Positions 35,419-46,044 of a DNA stretch of 64,000 nucleotides are shown piece after piece. The notes under the pieces were generated by a model that saw only the letters and a program-made list of their open reading frames with translations, was not told the DNA's origin and ran no database searches. Position numbers and translations under genes: made by a program. Within the stretch, counting starts at the first letter, position 1. Each line of letters begins with the position of its first letter. This stretch comes from Cadophora sp. MPI-SDFR-AT-0126 (taxonomy: Eukaryota; Ascomycota; Leotiomycetes; Helotiales; Ploettnerulaceae), in contig JAGMVK010000017.1 in the NCBI GenBank assembly GCA_020747065.1, positions 620,001-684,000 on the forward strand, in the 5' to 3' direction.

Positions 35419-37134
35419 CTTAAAAATTGTCTGTAACGTTGATAGTGGATTGAACCTGGGTTACCTGACATTCGGTGTCCGAGGAATATTCCTGTTGACG
35501 AATGCTGATGCATCCCACCCGAGCTGGACAAGAGGCGCAGCCTCGTTCTTACGCTAGCGTCACGATAACAAGACAGAAAGGCCATCTGGCAATTTATGTG
35601 GCGGACATCCATCTGGAATACAGAAAGCCAAATGTTTCGAGCGCTGAACGATAGGAAAACTCCCTCCGCTTGGGGAATGTGTCACATGGTAGATACAACA
35701 GTCAAAGGTTACAGCCAGATGTCCTACCCGAAGATCACAAAACACCGAAACCGACGAGTGCCGCTATCAACCACTAAAGCGGATGTCTGGAGGAGAACGC
35801 AATACTGCTCGCTCCCCTGAAAAACCCCTGAAAACAAAACAAACCGGCACGGAACGAACCTAGACCGAACTTGCAGTAGCAGAGTGATTTGAGATACTTG
35901 CAGGATTCAAATCGCTACGTTAGCAGCAAGAGACAGGAAGCGCAAGAAACTCTGTCGATTTTCAGAAAACGTCACAGGCATGCGGATCTTGAACTCGCCC
36001 GCCTCTGCTGTGCCGAACCACAACTTCTCGCTCAAACCGTATTGTAGCCAAGGATCAAGGGGAGAGAAGACCCCTGGACATCACAAAATCGAACGATGGC
36101 TGCATGAGGGGAAGGAGAGATGAATGACCACAGTGCTTGCAACAAATATCAATGATTAGTTAACAATCATGAGCCTGTAAAGATGCCAGGAACGACAAAA
36201 GGGTGCACGACAACAGAGCATAAAGAAATTCGAGAAAAATGATTGATCACAAAAAGAGACGACAGGCGAGGGTGCTGATCTTCAGTGGGCTGACGAGGAT
36301 CTCGATTATGGGGAACCAGGGTCCAGCCGAGATGCAAATGGTAACTTCATCAAACCACCTCCAGATAGCAGGGCTTCTAATCCACGAAAACAGACGCATT
36401 GGGCTCCCATCCAGCGAAAAACATATCCGGATGCGATGAAGAATATCAATCGACGGCCGGAACTCGATCCGATACAACTGCAGGCAAATGCCCGTGGCAA
36501 CGGTCTGCCAAACCAATCTTGCAATCTCGACGCTTCTGCTTGATATCGTTTGCGACAGACGGCACAGCGCCCTCTACTGCATGACAGGAACGCTTTGACC
36601 GTGTACTACACTACTGCACGTTTTAACCGATATCAATTCGTCTGGTGTTCCGATTTGTTGTTCGCGCAGAACGTTTCGATCCCAGTTCCGGTTCCTGGAT
36701 GCTGGGTGCTGGATTGATGATGACGATGAAGACTAATGCCTCATTCCACCAGTGACATGTGCAACAACCCCTATTATTTCTCCCGCCGTCGGCCGGAGTA
36801 TTTCAATGGAGCGTAGAGGTTATTGTCCGATGAGTGCTGTCGGAAAGACTAAACTAATCTCTGCCACTCCCCACGTACTTCCCGACTTTAGACTCGATCC
36901 AAGGCCCAAACTGCTCCATAAGCGGAAAAGCCTTTTGCTAATGAACTACCTTGTAGATGTCCCGCTCCTTCCTAGTTTGAGATTATTGGAACGCAGATCT
37001 CAAAGATTCGATATCGATTGGTACAGGCCAACGGCCTAACCATGGGCTCAAATTTCGAGAATATTACCCCTCCTCTTCCTCTGTCCATGTCGCCTTTTCT
37101 TTTTGTGTCATAACGATCTTGACTTGATCTCATC
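35419..37134. other. 1.7-kb intergenic stretch
   Basis: The divergent flanks of the HET gene and the RGS-LOV gene. Several short frames are present, none with domain support or a good start. Confidence 0.5.
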
Positions 37135-39073
37135 ATGGCTCACTCGCCAGTGATAGATAATGCCGAATCAATTGATCAAGTCATCCAGAGTAGCCAGTCC
37201 CTCTCCCAGACTGCCCGCGACGGTTACTCGAATATCAGCATAAACAAGACCGCCCCGCTACCTCCGTTATCCCCGGGCAGAACACAGCGAAGAGAAAATG
37301 AAAGCACGAATACTCGGCCGTCTACGTATGAGGAGCGCCAGGGAGAAAGTCGAGGCGGAGACCATGGAAAATCGAGAAGCACAGGGGAGAGCGAATCGGG
37401 GAGCAATAGAAGCGAAAGGACAACGAGTGCTGCAGGATCTGCAAATACGAATTTGACGAATTTTTTCAGCTCAGAGGTTTTCAACATTGTGTTGCATAAT
37501 CCGACAACTGCTCATCGATTTTTGAGGTTCTGCCAGAGTCGTGCCTGTGGAGAGAATATTGAGTTTTTACAAAAGGTACGGGTGGACCTCGTCGGCAATT
37601 GCAGGATGATGTCAGCCGAGATCAGGCTGTGGCCAGAACAGTTCAACTGGTTCTAGTCCAAATACATCTACTGATGTTTCAACAGATTGACAAATATTAC
37701 AGGCTGTTGGATGAAGTAACGCAATTGCTGGGGTCCATTCATTCGACATACACCTCAGCAGACGCACCTCGTCAAATCAACTTATCGCATTCTCACATCA
37801 AACATATCTCAGCAGATATCAAGCAGGCGACAAACATTACACTTCCTGCGCTCGAAGGAATATTTACGGGATCTCAAGACCATGTAGAAAAGCTCCTAGC
37901 AAGTGATATCTATCCAAGATTTGTCAAGCACCAGATCACCGCACAGGCTTCCTTAGCACTGGCGGATCATCGCGACAATTTTCAAGGGCTAGGTGACTGT
38001 TTTTGCTTAACTGATCCAAACATCGCCGATAACCCGATTCTCTTTGCCTCCGATGGCTTCGTTGCAGTAACTGGCTACTCACGCAAGGACATCATCCCCC
38101 GAAACTGCCGCTTCCTCCAAGGCGATCTGACAGACAGGAATGCTACTAGCCGGCTACGTAAATCGATCCACGAGTGCGAGGAGACTGTTGAATTACTTTT
38201 GAACTACCGCAAAAATGGTGATCCATTCTGGAATCTGCTTTACGTGGCGCCATTGCTGAATGAAAGTGGCGAGGTGTGCTTTTTCTTGGGAGGCCAAATA
38301 AATTGCAGCACCACCATTCACTCCTGCAACGACATCCTACGAGTGTTAAGTATCAACGATGACGAGCTTGACAAACTCGACGAGATGTCTGTGCGGAAAC
38401 CTAAGACGCCGAGTGTTCGTAGTCGAGATGGAAACTTTCGGGGGTCGAAGCCTAAAAGTAGTTTCTTCAAGAGCTGGAGGAAGTACAACGCCGCTGGACT
38501 TCCTGTTGCGACCAAAGTGAAGATTCGGGACGAAGCTGGAATGGAAGGCGAGCTGATAAATCGGGTTGGAAAGTTGACCTTCAGAAATCAAGTCGAGGCT
38601 TTCTATACCGCGTATTCAAAGGTATGGCTGCTCCCTTGATATTTAGAACTGCAACTGATAAATCGCAGTACCTTGTCATGACCTGGAACGCAACAACACA
38701 GATTTTGACGGTGCAGTACTATTCCCCAGGCGTAATCGACATGCTGTGCCTGAATCTTCCGAATGGCGGAATAGCACATATCTACAATAAAGATATCTTC
38801 AAGGTGTTTTCCGAGTTCTCAACAACCTCGTCGTCGTCAGCAAACAAGGTCTTTAAGCAGACTGTTCGCGATGCATTGAAAATGGGCCAAGCCGTCAGCG
38901 TGGAGACAGGGCTATTGACTGGCTTCGAAGAGAAGAAAGGCACGGGATGGTTCGGAGGCGAGAAGGAGGGAATGAGGAGAGTTGAGGAGAGATATGTTAC
39001 GCATTGGACTCCGCTGAAGGATCAGGATGGGAGGGTCAAGTGGGCTGTCTTGACTATCGCTCCGAAGGCGTAG
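37135..39073 (+). CDS. RGS-LOV blue-light photoreceptor (BcLOV4-like)
   Basis: Three exons (37135-37575, 37686-38621, 38669-39073) give 593 residues. A disordered Ser-rich N terminus (1-105) is followed by an RGS-type helical domain (about 108-235, starting LTNFFSSEVFNIVLHNPTTA). The LOV domain starts at about residue 250 with GDCFCLTDPNIADNPILFAS. Its flavin-binding core is RNCRFLQGD, with the adduct-forming Cys at about residue 288, and further motifs are NYRKNGDPFWN and FFLGGQINCS. A basic, aromatic linker (KPKSSFFKSWRKYN) leads to a conserved C-terminal domain. In Botrytis cinerea the same architecture (BcLOV4) binds FMN and is recruited to plasma-membrane anionic lipids by blue light through a polybasic helix after LOV. 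Likely function: light-gated membrane association and G-protein regulation. Confidence 0.9.
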
Positions 39074-39853
39074 AGAATTGGAGTTTTAGACGGAGTCTGG
39101 ATCTTGGTCGGGTACGGTGTTGGTGATTTGGAGTATCTGGGCTGGATTCTGAAGACTTAAATGATTGGGCGGGAATTCCTGCAGCGGTGTCTGCGTACAG
39201 GACATGGATTGGAAGGGCTTATGTAGCAATAACTGTGTATGAATACACCAAGGTCTTCGTGCAGCCTTCTGCTTGGAACTGAAAGTATGGCTGATTCGTG
39301 TCCAGGAGCTGCGAGCAAATTAGGATGAGTTTTCGCTTAATACTCACTTGAATTGCTTTATTCTGGGATCCACTTCTTATTTGTCGCTCCACAAAGAGTG
39401 CATCTTTGCCATCCCCTTATCTTCAGTCTATCCATCTAATTCTATGTCAACCTTATCTCACTTCGCAAGGCTGACCAATGCCCACAGTTATGTCCTAGCA
39501 GAATCCTGACAGGGGATTCTTGGCGAAGCTCGCTTGAGGTCAGACGCATATACGACGGTTGCAGAGACAAGAATGCATTCTCACACGACCAGCACATCAA
39601 TAAAAAGCCATCTGATCTGCATTTAGAAAACTAATGTCGATCTCATTTCAGCTTCCAAGGTCATTGGAATCCAGATTGCCCGACGTGGAAATCCTGCCAA
39701 CGGCGGGGTAGCGACCCCTCCAGCTGTCCTCGTATATATACAAGCGACCAGCCTGTATTTTCTGAGCACTCATCTCACCCCTTATAACAGTTCCAACACT
39801 TCCCTCGCACGATAATTTCATCTAGATTTCCCTTCACCGACTCAATCATCATC
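39074..39853. other. Intergenic, promoter of the DUF1223 gene
   Basis: No gene recognised. A TATA-like tract near the right end belongs to the next gene. Confidence 0.5.
39733..39740 (+). promoter_or_regulatory. TATA box of the DUF1223 gene
   Basis: TATATATA lies about 114 nt before ATG 39854, consistent with a core promoter. Confidence 0.45.
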
Positions 39854-40618
39854 ATGGCTGCCGTATTCCGCAAAATCTTCCGCCGCAAGAAGCCCGTCCC
39901 CCTCGCATGTGCAACAGCACTCGATGACGAGCCCAACCACGTCCACACCGGCGCCTGCTTCCTCGACATCCAACCGCTCTCCATCCTCGAGCTTTTCCAA
40001 TCCCAAGGCTGCGAATCCTGTCCTCCCACCACTCCCAAAATCCTCGACGCCGCTTTCTCAAGCCCGAACCTACTCCTCCTCAGCTACGATGTCACGTACT
40101 TCAATCATTCCGGCTGGGAGGATACCTTCGGCGACAGCAGATGGGATAAGCGGCAGCAAGCTTACTTGCGGAAATGGGGACGTACGACTAAATACACACC
40201 TCAGATTATTGCAGATGGTGTCTCGGACGGGACGGGTGCTGAGAGAGGAGCTGTCGATGAGGTTGTCAATACTGCCCGAGGGATTCGTGCAGGTATGCCG
40301 TGGCATATCGTCGTTGATACGAATGACACCCAACTTCGTATTGATTCCGAGGGAGTCGATGTCGGGCTATTTGATATCTATCTGGTGAACTATGATCCTA
40401 GGAACCAGGTTGTTAAGGTGGGGAAGGGCCCGAATAAGGGGAAGAAGATTGCGCACAGGAATTTGGTGAAGGATATCGTGAAGATTGGGGAGTGGACGGG
40501 TGGAAATCTGATCATTGATTTGCCGGATATGAGGGCCATGCATGGGACGGGATTGGATACTGTGGCTATTGTTCAGGGGGTGAATGGTGGGCCGATTGTT
40601 GCTGCGCAGAAGTTCTGA
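39854..40618 (+). CDS. DUF1223 thioredoxin-fold protein
   Basis: A single exon of 254 codons. The basic N terminus (MAAVFRKIFRRKKP) is followed by the DUF1223 start LSILELFQSQGCESCPPTTP, with the CESC pair in the place of a thioredoxin-like CxxC. Further family segments are LLLLSYDVTYFNHSGWEDTF, RWDKRQQAYLRKWGRTTKYT with PQIIADG, and a beta-rich C-terminal half ending near TVAIVQGVNGGPI. Bacterial members are secreted or periplasmic; no clear signal peptide is visible here. The biochemical role is not established for fungal members. Confidence 0.88.
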   Translation: MAAVFRKIFRRKKPVPLACATALDDEPNHVHTGACFLDIQPLSILELFQSQGCESCPPTTPKILDAAFSSPNLLLLSYDVTYFNHSGWEDTFGDSRWDKRQQAYLRKWGRTTKYTPQIIADGVSDGTGAERGAVDEVVNTARGIRAGMPWHIVVDTNDTQLRIDSEGVDVGLFDIYLVNYDPRNQVVKVGKGPNKGKKIAHRNLVKDIVKIGEWTGGNLIIDLPDMRAMHGTGLDTVAIVQGVNGGPIVAAQKF

Positions 40619-41652
40619 GGGAAAAGTGATAGATGCTGTTTTTGCCCTGCGTTGATTTTAACTTCTTCAAGCTCAATCAGAGTCCCGGACTCTCCACATC
40701 TCCCTCAGCGATTTAGTTGTTTCATTTATTTGACTCTTGAATGTAATTTGATGGTCAAATTCTCTCAGCCAGTCTCAATCATTAATGAATATCTTGTGAG
40801 GAATGGGCTGCCTAATGATGATACCTCTTTCCAGTTCTCTCACCAAGCAAGTCAAGACAACAATCAAGGGATCGCTTGGAGTCTGCAAGACCAAAGCACG
40901 CGCTCTTAGGATTATGTCACATTGACCATGTCATTGGAATCATTTTGAAATGAACATTTTTTCTGCCCTTCAGAACTATTTGCTTGAAAATCTCGTGCAT
41001 TGTATGCCTCTAGTTTAACTGCCATGATACGCGAAGACGGTCCGAGAACGAATTTATCCAGGTACCATTCCCGTATCCGCAATTTTCAGGTCATTGCTAA
41101 TCCTTACTGCTTAAATAAAATGATTCGAGAAGAGAGGAAGAGGATGACCAGCGCTTTTCCGCCCAATCATCCTTCAAAGCTTGAACTTCCACTTCTGAGC
41201 AAATGAAAAAGAGAGCAAAGAAATTCCACGAAAGTGCCATCCCTTCTCGCACGTAATTTCACACCAAGGATTGGAAATAGAAAGGAGAAGTGAAAGCTTT
41301 TGTACTTTCTCGCCACGTGCGCCTCTCTTGACAGCCCACTCATTGAGCCACAATTTAATCAACCGAAAGAACAGCAGAGAAAATGAAATAAGAGCCTCCC
41401 ACCAATGGCATCTTTCAGGTAGGCGGAACGAGGTTGTTGGATCGAATTCGGAATCAGGAATTTTGCCTCAGGAGATGTGGCGGGCGGTCAAAAAATCCCT
41501 CTGACGCCTCCAATCGTCAATACTACCACGTCCGCGTTGGTGATAAACCGGAGTAGGGGCGTATTGTAGTACTCGGTACATGCAAGTATGAAGGAATGCC
41601 TCTTGAGTCGATCCCGTCAGCCAAGCACTTTTGTTTGGCTCTTTACGATGTC
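40619..41652. other. Intergenic, no gene supported
   Basis: Only short frames without domains are present. Confidence 0.5.
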
Positions 41653-42396
41653 TCATTTTCTGGAAGACCATGTTCGAGTGTGTGATAGGATTGACTCGGG
41701 AGCTTTGGGCGGATACAGAAGACAATCAGGACGCCGGGGGCGCGGTCCTGGGGGTGGCGCTGATGTTGAGTTGGGTAACTGGGGATATCTGGGGTAAATA
41801 GCAAATAAACACTCGTAGCGACTCAGTCCTTCACTAGTTCCCCAGGGAACTACTAGAAAGCCATGTTCGTTCCAGTAGGGTGGTGGGTAGCCAGGGGGGT
41901 AGTTGCTGGGGGGTCCACCCCGCAGAAACGCGTTCCCAAATACCCGATTAAACGCACGCGTAGCCTCACGGGGTTCTGATGGAACGGAGGTGTTCTGCCC
42001 GTGTCCGGTGGTACCTTCGACTTCATCATTGTTGAAGCTCTACCCGCCTTTACACTACACTGCCTAAGTCGCTATTGACTGGATACCAGGATGCTGTGAT
42101 ATTGTATCGAAATGGGCACAACCCCTCAAACTGACTTAAGCGAAGGCAAAATTGCAATTCAGTAGCTGGCCAACCCATTTACGAGTCTCGAGGTATCGTC
42201 GATGGCTGAAGTCTCAGGTTCGATAGTGCATGTCATGACAGCAAAAAAGCTTTCCGTCCACACGGAAAGATCGTCACTTAGGGTAGAGAGCAAGTGCTTT
42301 CGCTCCCTCCTGGGATGAAAAATACCTGCCTTGAAACGAACTTCTAGCCTTCAACCCACTAGTCAGGAACCTCCCAAGAAATCTGAATGCAGCCAT
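41653..42396 (-). CDS. Possible two-part gene: mitochondrial-type leader ORF and Pro-rich exon
   Basis: A 40-codon frame starts at ATG 42396 (MAAFRFLGRFLTSGLKARSS, no acidic residue until the last third) and resembles a mitochondrial presequence. It stops at TGA near 42276. About 240 nt further down, a 129-codon open stretch (42039-41653) begins after an acceptor-like TAG and lacks its own ATG. It reads SFNNDEVEGTTGHGQN, then a Pro/Tyr/Gly-rich part (GGPPSNYPPGYPPPYWNEHG). Whether the two are spliced together is unknown. An 8-bp hairpin lies between them. Confidence 0.25.
42250..42269. repeat. Short perfect inverted repeat
   Basis: CTTTCCGT and ACGGAAAG flank a 4-nt loop, immediately downstream of the stop codon of the short minus-strand frame. 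Its role is unknown. Confidence 0.6.
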
Positions 42397-42521
42397 CTTC
42401 GCCAAGTAGTCTGATATAGCGAGACATATTATAGGACAGCTTGTACGCGGTATATGGAGTCGGGGTTCTCCTACGTGTCTCCCGAGGAGTAGAATATATA
42501 TATTTACCATTTTCTCATCTT

Positions 42522-43822
42522 CTAGGAAGAGCCGAATCCTTGAATCCGCTTCCTCAAATCGTTGCCCACGACTCTAGCGCTATCCTTGAAATTATGATCT
42601 CCAGTTCCTCGAGGCTCCTCCATTTCCATTCTATTTTTGTCATCTGCCCCAGTCTTTGCAATTTGCACCGTTTGAGATGTTTCCTCTCCTAAGACAACCA
42701 TTGGAGGCTGGAATAAAATCGCCCAAAGCTGATAGTATTGGGAGTCGAAGTTCGACTTCGAAAGTTAGTGAAACCGTTCCTTAAATATCGAATAATACTT
42801 ACCTTGTTGAACTCCCCAATAGCGTTCCCGACGATAGAAATGGGTATTTTGGTATCACTTCCAAGCAAGTGCTCGTCAGCAGCCTCAGAGCCCAGGTCGT
42901 GCGCACCCACCGAGCCAGCCTGGGCAATATCCCCATAATTATACTTTTTCCCGAACAACCCCCACGTTTCTCCTCTCACCACAACCCTCTCCAACAGTCT
43001 CCTCAGAGTCTGCTCATCACCCTTTGTAACTTCTGTCTGCACCGCCGCTCCATCAAGCAACCTCCTGGCAACATTTTCAAGCTGTTCCGGCGTCGGACCA
43101 AAGTGAACAAATTCAGGGCCAATAACGCATAGAACGTCCATAGCGTCCAACAAAACCGGTTCAATCTTGTTCTCATCTAAACCGCTGCTGTTGCTGCATG
43201 GCGTGCCAATGCTTCTCCAAAGTCGTTCTATGCGAATACGCTGCCAATCTGCCGCTCCTCCCTCAGACCGCCATGGAGTGTACAGGAAAAACATGTCCGA
43301 GATGGCGAAGTCTTGCGTGCCGAACAACTCATCACAGCGATAAACGAGGAAGAACACAGCCCGCGTGAAAGCTGCGAAGTCAACTTCATGTTCCTGGCGT
43401 GGGAAAGGGTGGTAGGCGTAGTACGCGAAGCTGCGCCAGAGGAGCTGCATTGTGGAATCTGGGACTACGGTTTCGGGGAAAGAACACCGGATGAGCTTTC
43501 TGAACGAATCCTCAGTCCAGCCTGGATGGGTTAGTAGATTTATGAGTAATGATCCGATCGGAATGTACAAGGTTGCTGATTTGGCATGGTGAAGCAATGT
43601 GCATCGAAAGCTGCACGAAGGTCTATGCCTCCTCGTCGCTGCCACGAGAGCAGCTTGTTAAGGTTGTCATAGACCGAAGCTAAGGCTTGTTAGATTACGA
43701 TTTGACCATGGCAGATAGAACTCACTCTGAGTGACTCCATCGAGATATTTCGTCACGTTTGGGCTCTGTCGCCCGGTAATGCCACTGAAAATATTTACGA
43801 TTTGATCTAATGTTGCCTGCAT
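42522..43822 (-). CDS. Hypothetical protein, conserved-looking, four exons
   Basis: Four exons (43822-43726, 43679-43569, 43521-42803, 42728-42522) join in frame to about 377 residues. All three introns have consensus ends and keep phase, which supports a real gene. Start: MQATLDQIVNIFSGITGRQS. The middle part is rich in aromatic and hydrophobic residues (MQLLWRSFAYYAYHPFPRQE, AAFTRAVFFLVYRCDELFGT) and helical, without a signal peptide or clear TM. I do not recognise the family. Later segments are acidic and charged, and the end is RKRIQGFGSS. Confidence 0.65.
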
Positions 43823-44579
43823 TGCACAGTTCGGGACCAAGGGGATTGGGAAAGGCTGGACTTGACGCTGCGTATTTTCGGGTCTGGGAACGAGAGAACA
43901 GAAGAAAAGGCAAGGAAGCGCAAACAACGCGAGTTATAGATGTCTTTTCGCTTAAGACCAAGCTAGTCCTCGGTTGGAGCGAATCAGCTGACACGCCACT
44001 TCATTTCACAAGCATCAGGTCATTTTAATCGCCTTCGGGGTATCTGGTGTCAAATTTAAGAGCTGGAGTGTAAGTAAAGAGTAGTATTGTAAGTCTGATA
44101 TAAGGAAATAAAGAGACTAAAGAGCGAGTGGTCACTATCTTCGTAACGAGGTAATTCGAACTAGAAAGGAAAGGGTATCTTGAAGAGGCGGTTGCAAAGA
44201 GTTAAGTCTAAGCTCTAGGTACGAGATGAAGTTTATATGGTTCCATAAATCTCTCTTTGTAACTCAGATCGGCTCTAGCACCCCCTTGCGGCTTCTGAAT
44301 GCTGTGAAGCCAGCGAGCGAGGGAACGAGGTAAACAAACGTCCCGGCCATGATGTGCTCATTGAGTGAGTCAAGAATTGCAAATGCAAACAGCCTTCACA
44401 AGAACATCCCGTGCATCTACAGTCTCAAAAGGGTCAACGATTGCCATTACGAGTACGAAACCATGCTTTTCCAAGATTCCATGCATTAAAACCATCCCAA
44501 CACACCAACCAACCTTCCAAAAGTCCAAGCCCACACCCAGTCCATCCTGCCAGACCTCAAATTAAGCCAAGTTACCTAC
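43823..44579. other. Intergenic, AT-rich in the middle
   Basis: No gene is supported. The stretch 44090-44270 is A-rich. Confidence 0.5.
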
Positions 44580-45584
44580 CTAAACACCCAGTAACTTCAT
44601 CACCTTCTCATTATACTCACCCTCCACCCTCCACCCCTCATCCAAAAAAGCATGAATCCTATCCAACAACCCTTCCCAACGCTCCGCCTCATACGCTTCA
44701 TACAACCCCCTAAGTTCCTCTTTCAACCTCACCACATCCCCCTCATGCACCTTGTTCAACTCCAGTATCTGGGGGTCTCCACACCTCCCTTCTTGAGATA
44801 CAATTCTCCGCAAGGTGTTTCGCCAGGTCTGCCAGTTGAGGAAATCAGACGATGCCTCGACTAGTGCCTGCTCGACAGTCTTTCTTTGCTTCTGTTCTGG
44901 CTCTGACTGCTTTTTCCGACTTGGGGTTTCCTTCTCATGGACTCGCTCGGCCATACCGCCTGTAGTTTTATCAGCTTGCGCGGGTCTCACAGTCCGCGCG
45001 TCGGAAGGCTGGTCATCACGCCTGGACTTCGTGACCTCCGCGACAAAGCTCTTCATCTGCTCATCAACCCATTCTTTCCAGCGCCCACAATTCAGCCTCC
45101 CACATCTATGACAACGCATATCAGAAGGTAATTTGATGGGTTTTGGATCGAAGTAGTTATCGCGAGGATCACGGTTGGCTACGTATAACATAACCCCCCG
45201 TATTCCACCTGGCTGTGACACCTTCGTGCTCCGGGGAGGATGCGGGTCTTTACTTCTGGCGTGTTTGGGTTGTCCAGATTGTGCACCGGGTGTCTTTCCA
45301 TGATCTTCTGCTTTCGCGGCTCGATCCCGTGCCTCATATTCATCAATCTTCGCTTGTGACTTCTCTACTTCCCGCCGAAGCGCCGCATCTCCATCCTTCT
45401 CAATTCCCTTGCCCTTGTCCCATCCCTTATTGCGTGTTCTTAGTTCCTCGTCAGCTGTACTGAGCGAGGCCATCAAGGCTGTTGAGTTCTCGGTGCTGAG
45501 ATTCTTGGCGGGGGTCTGGTTTTGTGTTTCGATGTTGAGAGAGGGAGAGGTTTCGCCCTTAGGGGATGAGGTTTCTTCTGCCAT
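44580..45584 (-). CDS. Hypothetical charged protein with CxxC..C motif
   Basis: A single exon of 334 codons from ATG 45584. The open frame extends further 5', but that extension is low complexity and looks untranslated. The N-terminal half is hydrophilic and coiled-coil-like (RREVEKSQAKIDEYEARDRA). A central segment DMRCHRCGRLNCGRWKEWVD has three Cys in a CxxCxxxxC pattern that could bind a metal. The C-terminal 110 residues are helical (ASSDFLNWQTWRNTLRRIVS, KEELRGLYEAYEAERWEGLL). No known family was recognised. Codon use and length suggest a real but lineage-restricted gene. Confidence 0.6.
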   Translation of the reverse strand: MAEETSSPKGETSPSLNIETQNQTPAKNLSTENSTALMASLSTADEELRTRNKGWDKGKGIEKDGDAALRREVEKSQAKIDEYEARDRAAKAEDHGKTPGAQSGQPKHARSKDPHPPRSTKVSQPGGIRGVMLYVANRDPRDNYFDPKPIKLPSDMRCHRCGRLNCGRWKEWVDEQMKSFVAEVTKSRRDDQPSDARTVRPAQADKTTGGMAERVHEKETPSRKKQSEPEQKQRKTVEQALVEASSDFLNWQTWRNTLRRIVSQEGRCGDPQILELNKVHEGDVVRLKEELRGLYEAYEAERWEGLLDRIHAFLDEGWRVEGEYNEKVMKLLGV

Positions 45585-46044
45585 TTCGGTGGAATTTGTA
45601 GATTGAATGTTGAGATTCTGTTTGGATTTGATGATACTTGTGTAAATTTGGGGTTGTGGGGTGGTATTGTAGTGTGGATGTTGTGAGGATGAAGGTTTTT
45701 GTGGAAAAGAGAAGAAGAGCTTTGTATTTATAATGATGATGAAATGGAAGCAGAAGATGGGAATGATAGAAAGTGCTGATGGGAATGCTTGAATCTGTGG
45801 TCGTAATTCTGTCAAGCTCGTGATTCAGTGAGGAGGAACTTTGGCTGACAGTCATCTGTGTTTACGTTCAGTCGAGGCGAAGAGGCTAGACGAGATCGTG
45901 ACTATTGTTGACATTGCTACTCATGACTACCGTGAACCAAATCCCCACCAAGAGTCCTTAATCATATGCTAAAACATCCATCCTACAAAAAGGACACCCA
46001 AAAAAGCCTTTGCCACAGCCCTCAGACTCCACAAACTGTACCAA
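45585..46044. other. Intergenic between the hypothetical gene and the M4 protease
   Basis: A C-rich leader flank of the hypothetical gene and the 3' flank of the protease; no gene. Confidence 0.45.
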
